The translations under genes were made by a program, and so were the position numbers. 64,000 nt of DNA from Pyrrhoderma lamaoense (lineage: Eukaryota; Basidiomycota; Agaricomycetes; Hymenochaetales; Hymenochaetaceae): contig NBAZ01000024.1 of the NCBI GenBank assembly GCA_002794735.1, positions 124,001 through 188,000 of the forward strand, read 5' to 3'. Shown here one piece after another: positions 60,560-64,000 of this stretch (positions within the stretch are counted from its first letter, which is position 1; each line of letters opens with the position of its first letter). The notes under the pieces were generated by a model that saw only the letters and a program-made list of their open reading frames with translations, searched no databases and had not been told where the DNA came from.

Positions 60560-61120
60560 GTTTTGAAAACAGTGTTACATATATTTCCGCAATAGCCTAT
60601 TTATAATATCTAAAAACAAGGAAACATCACCAACTATGATATTGTTTGATTTGTCTTTCAAGTATCCTACCACAATTCTCATCCAGTAATTAGAGTAGTT
60701 CTTACAGTTGGGTAAAACTCACTAACAGGTATCCCGAGTGATGATATCTGGTATGTCCACATACATGATAATAACAAGTATTATAGCTCTTTCTTTTTAC
60801 TATATAAGATGTTCTTAAACGTGTTTCTGAAGCATGAGAGATAGAGAGGAATGTCTAACATTAATTGAAGATTAACCTTTGTACAATAAGCTGCTATTGT
60901 ATCTTTAGTGTGTGAGTGAGGTTGATAATAAAGGTATAAAGCATGGAAAGATATTGATTGAGACACTAAAAAGACGGAAAGAGTGACAGAATCACTATTG
61001 GAGTATTGTGATGATTGATGAAAGTAGCTAGTTGACCCGCGATCTGATTTGTTGCCCTTCAGGTTTTAATAAATGCGTATGCCCTAGCATGCGATTTCGA
61101 AGTTAGTCAGTACATTCACA
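60560..61120. other. Intergenic between E promoter and F 3' flank
   Basis: AT-rich DNA. No gene, and no promoter module in addition to that of E. Confidence 0.4.
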
Positions 61121-61815
61121 TTGTGCATCTTCCAATTTTGTCTATGGAGTTTACCCTGCCTACATATTATCATTGTGGTGACCCTGATCCTCAAACCATA
61201 CCTGTTGTTCGAGCAAGACCTGTTTTCACTATCTTTCATACATACAGGATGGAACGCGACCTTATATCGAAGTTACAGGTCTATTTCGCCTACATTGCTC
61301 TCTATCCAGTAAAGGCTGTTCACTTTAGAGATCTGCTGCAGTTATTAGTATGTATAGCTAATAGTAAACTGTACTTAAGGAAGTGATATTCCGAAGTAGA
61401 AAAATGCAATAATAAGCGTAATATTTATATTTAGAAGACGATAATACGAGTCAGAAAGGAAGAGACATAGGATAGTATTTTGGAGTTGACTACGCGTATA
61501 ACTTAACAAAAAATCTATCTGTATCTTCTTACCAAAACTCTAAAAAGCAACCTGGACTTGGAATACCTGAGATTTCGTATGTTCTTTCTCAGGAAAACTA
61601 AATAAAGAGAAACTTGCTTTAGAGATAAAGAAAATGAGGATGACTTCCTTAGACTCGATAAGATAGTGGTGGATATAAGTTACAGTCTATGTGAATGATA
61701 GTAAGTGAGCAAAATAAGCGTTCATAGACAAATAATTTAGCAAAATTGCGGTAGTGCGAGCAATGCGATAGAATAGATAAGCATGGTTATTATTATAAAT
61801 AATGAAATTGTAACA
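61120..61815. repeat. Duplicated 3' flank of paralogue F
   Basis: Shorter copy of the flank found left of B and E. It has the TTCGAGCAAGACC block and the last 400 bases, but lacks the middle part (29010-29390 equivalent). The middle seems to have been deleted after duplication. Confidence 0.6.
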
Positions 61816-64000
61816 CTAGGCAGGAGCAGTATTTGTTAGAAAACAAGTAGTCCATTGATCACCTCGATAAATTGAGGTGTCCAAACTAGTTGAGAAGCGT
61901 GTATTCAGAGTGCGAGGACCATATACGAGCGATTGACGGAGATCTGGGGGAATCCACATAAGTAAATTACCGTTGTTTCCAGTCAACCAACCATCGTCTT
62001 CCAAACACCATTTATTTTCTTCTGATTCAACATTTACAGTCCAGAAATGTATTTTCCCATCCATCGATCCAGAGGCAAATTTGATATGTTTATTGTCAGA
62101 CGAAGGGAAGGATGCGACAGAGTTGACAGGAGATGAAACACGGGATTGAAAGAAGAGATCACCGGTCGACGCGTTCCATAAGCAGACAGATTGGGATGTG
62201 CCGGAGATTATCCACCTACCATCAGGAGAAAAGCACACTGAGATACCATCATCTGCAAGGCTTGTTAATGGAATACACGCATCTTGGCCAGTTTCCGTGT
62301 TCCAGATTCGTATTGTATTGTCGCCAGATCCAGAGACTACATATGATCCATCGGGGGAGTAAGCAACGGAGTGGATTGGAGCGGAATGACCTTCAAAAGT
62401 AAGAAGTAGTCTATCATTTGCAACATTCCAGATACGGACAGTTTTATCGGCTGATCCAGAGACGATCTTCTTTCCGTCAGGAGAGTAATTGACAGAGTTG
62501 ACATAGTCTGTGTGCCCACATAATGGGAGTGCTACCAGCAAGCCACTTTTGACATTCCGCACTCGGATTGAATTGTCTTCAGAGCCTGAAGCAAGATGCT
62601 TACCATCAGGAGAAAAAGCGACTGAGCGAATAACACTAGGGTGACCTTTGCGTGTGATAGATATATTGTCGGACATATTCCATATTCGTATTAATCCGTC
62701 ATATGATCCCGAGGCGAAGTGCTTTTCATTGGATGAAAATGCGACTGACGTGACAAAATTAGAATGTCCTTTTAGAGGACCTTTGATTAAATCTCCGCTT
62801 TCTGTATTCCATACACAGACCGTGCCACCTGCGGAGCCGGAGACAAGATACTTTCCTGTTTTTGGTGAAATCGCAGTCGCCCCGATTACATCTGTTTGTC
62901 CCTTGACCTCTGATTCTGAATCAGACATTCCTCTTTCAACGTCCCAGACTCGGATCGTCCCATCCCTCGACCCAGAGGCAAAGTGCTTACTGTCAGGTGC
63001 GAACGATACGGAATGTATCCATTCTGTATGACCTTTAAATCTTTTCGGAGTAGCATCGCTGTCTTCCGCATCCCACATTCTTAATATAATATCATCAGAC
63101 CCCGATAAAATATGTTTTCCGTCACTAGAATATGCAATCGACCATACCCAACCCATTCCATCCCCAGAGAATGTATGTAATATATTGCCAGATGATACCT
63201 CCCATACACGAATTGTGCTATTCCTTGACCCTGATGCAATTCGCTCACTGTCTGGAGAAAATGAGAGAGAAAAGACTGTGCCCGAGTGGCCTTTGAATGG
63301 GTCGGAGACCATATTTGTGCTTTGTACATCCCAGACAATGATAGTACCATCTCCCGATCCTGAAGCAAGATAGTATCTATTGGGTGAGAACACAACACAT
63401 TCCACATCTCTTGAATGCTCTCTCAGCGGCCTTCCGACTGGTGCACCATTACTCTCAGCGTCCCATAGTCGGATTGTATCATCATAGGAACCTGATGCTA
63501 TGAGCTTCCCGTCTCCAGAAAACGCGACAGAAGTGACCTTATCTGAATGACCGAGAAGTGGACCTAGAACACTCTCACCAGTGAGTGCATTCCATACCCC
63601 CACTGTCTTATCCCAAGACCCCGACACAATATATTTCCCATCTGCAGAGTACGCAACACTCGTCACTCTGTCTGAATGCCCTTGAAGTGGACCTAGGAGT
63701 CGTCTGCCACTCACTATATCCCATACCTCAATCACACCCGCTTCTGATCCAGATGCGATTTGTTCACCATTAGGCGAGTATGAAATAGAATTGACCCGAC
63801 TACCAACATTCATCTGTCTGGTACATGCCATTCGGGGCTTGTTTCCAACATACTCGACCCGTGTCAGTGATTGTGCTCGCTTGGCGTAGTGCTCAGCGAC
63901 GATGGAGTCCTCCTTCATTAGAGGAAGGAAAGACATATACAAATGGGGGCTACTTTGGGAGATAGGCTCGATGAAGGTGATGAGTTGATCGTGAGCGTCT
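61816..64000 (-). CDS. NLR-like protein, paralogue F, WD40 exon (5' part outside window)
   Basis: Only the last exon is in the window and it runs off the right edge. It is open throughout: the pre-WD segment (IEPISQSSPHLYMSFLPL), then 14 WD repeats with typical GH ... SVAYSxDGKYIVSGSxDKTV patterns, and the C-terminal NGNLLMWIPPDLRQSLVYGP block before the stop at 61816. Against paralogue C the blades align one to one with no frameshift. The C2 and NACHT exons are expected beyond 64000. It is closest in flank and sequence to E. Confidence 0.88.
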   Translation of the reverse strand, partial: DAHDQLITFIEPISQSSPHLYMSFLPLMKEDSIVAEHYAKRAQSLTRVEYVGNKPRMACTRQMNVGSRVNSISYSPNGEQIASGSEAGVIEVWDIVSGRRLLGPLQGHSDRVTSVAYSADGKYIVSGSWDKTVGVWNALTGESVLGPLLGHSDKVTSVAFSGDGKLIASGSYDDTIRLWDAESNGAPVGRPLREHSRDVECVVFSPNRYYLASGSGDGTIIVWDVQSTNMVSDPFKGHSGTVFSLSFSPDSERIASGSRNSTIRVWEVSSGNILHTFSGDGMGWVWSIAYSSDGKHILSGSDDIILRMWDAEDSDATPKRFKGHTEWIHSVSFAPDSKHFASGSRDGTIRVWDVERGMSDSESEVKGQTDVIGATAISPKTGKYLVSGSAGGTVCVWNTESGDLIKGPLKGHSNFVTSVAFSSNEKHFASGSYDGLIRIWNMSDNISITRKGHPSVIRSVAFSPDGKHLASGSEDNSIRVRNVKSGLLVALPLCGHTDYVNSVNYSPDGKKIVSGSADKTVRIWNVANDRLLLTFEGHSAPIHSVAYSPDGSYVVSGSGDNTIRIWNTETGQDACIPLTSLADDGISVCFSPDGRWIISGTSQSVCLWNASTGDLFFQSRVSSPVNSVASFPSSDNKHIKFASGSMDGKIHFWTVNVESEENKWCLEDDGWLTGNNGNLLMWIPPDLRQSLVYGPRTLNTRFSTSLDTSIYRGDQWTTCFLTNTAPA

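Overview
This window looks like nuclear DNA from a basidiomycete fungus, probably an Agaricomycete. A Ceratobasidiaceae/Rhizoctonia-like source is possible but is only an inference. The reasons are many short GT-AG introns of about 45-70 bases, basidiomycete-expanded membrane-protein families (DUF6533-like and DUF6534-like), plant-type O-methyltransferases, LTR fragments, and large STAND/NLR-like proteins with NACHT and WD40 domains. I saw no tRNA, rRNA or CRISPR array.

Left part (1-12.5 kb): a truncated LTR at the window edge, then an aldo/keto reductase (minus), a multi-pass membrane protein with an SQ-repeat tail (plus), a microsatellite-rich gap, and a tandem duplication of a DUF6534-like membrane-protein gene whose second copy is decaying.

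Middle (12.7-22 kb): a DUF6533-like membrane protein (minus), two divergent O-methyltransferases sharing a 740-base promoter region, and a UbiA-type prenyltransferase. Two O-methyltransferases beside a prenyltransferase suggest a small specialised-metabolite (prenylated or meroterpenoid-like) cluster.

Right part (23-64 kb): a tandem array of six paralogues, all on the minus strand, called A to F here. Each encodes an N-terminal C2 domain split over small exons, a helical linker, a NACHT NTPase and 14 WD repeats (two seven-bladed propellers). This is the architecture of fungal NLR-like receptors related to HET-E-type incompatibility proteins. Only C is intact over all nine exons (about 1,556 residues by my splice model); F is intact as far as the window shows. 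A has two frameshifts and D has one at the NACHT/WD40 boundary. B has about nine single-base deletions, all in its WD40 exon. E is interrupted in exon 4 by a solo LTR with a target-site duplication. Between the genes lie older relics: C2 exons, first exons, WD40 ends, LTRs in both orientations, and a methyltransferase pseudogene.

The most interesting signal is a shared promoter module in front of the NLR genes. A GCCTCAAGGC element and an ATCACCGGTTGATAGTAA element (plus-strand reading) stand 12-13 bases apart, about 95-170 bases upstream of the start codon in A to E. Three orphan copies also exist, two of them in front of relic first exons. The array therefore seems to duplicate and die as units of promoter plus gene, under what may be common control. 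Many of the lesions are one-base losses in short runs, so base-calling error must be excluded before the pseudogenes are accepted.
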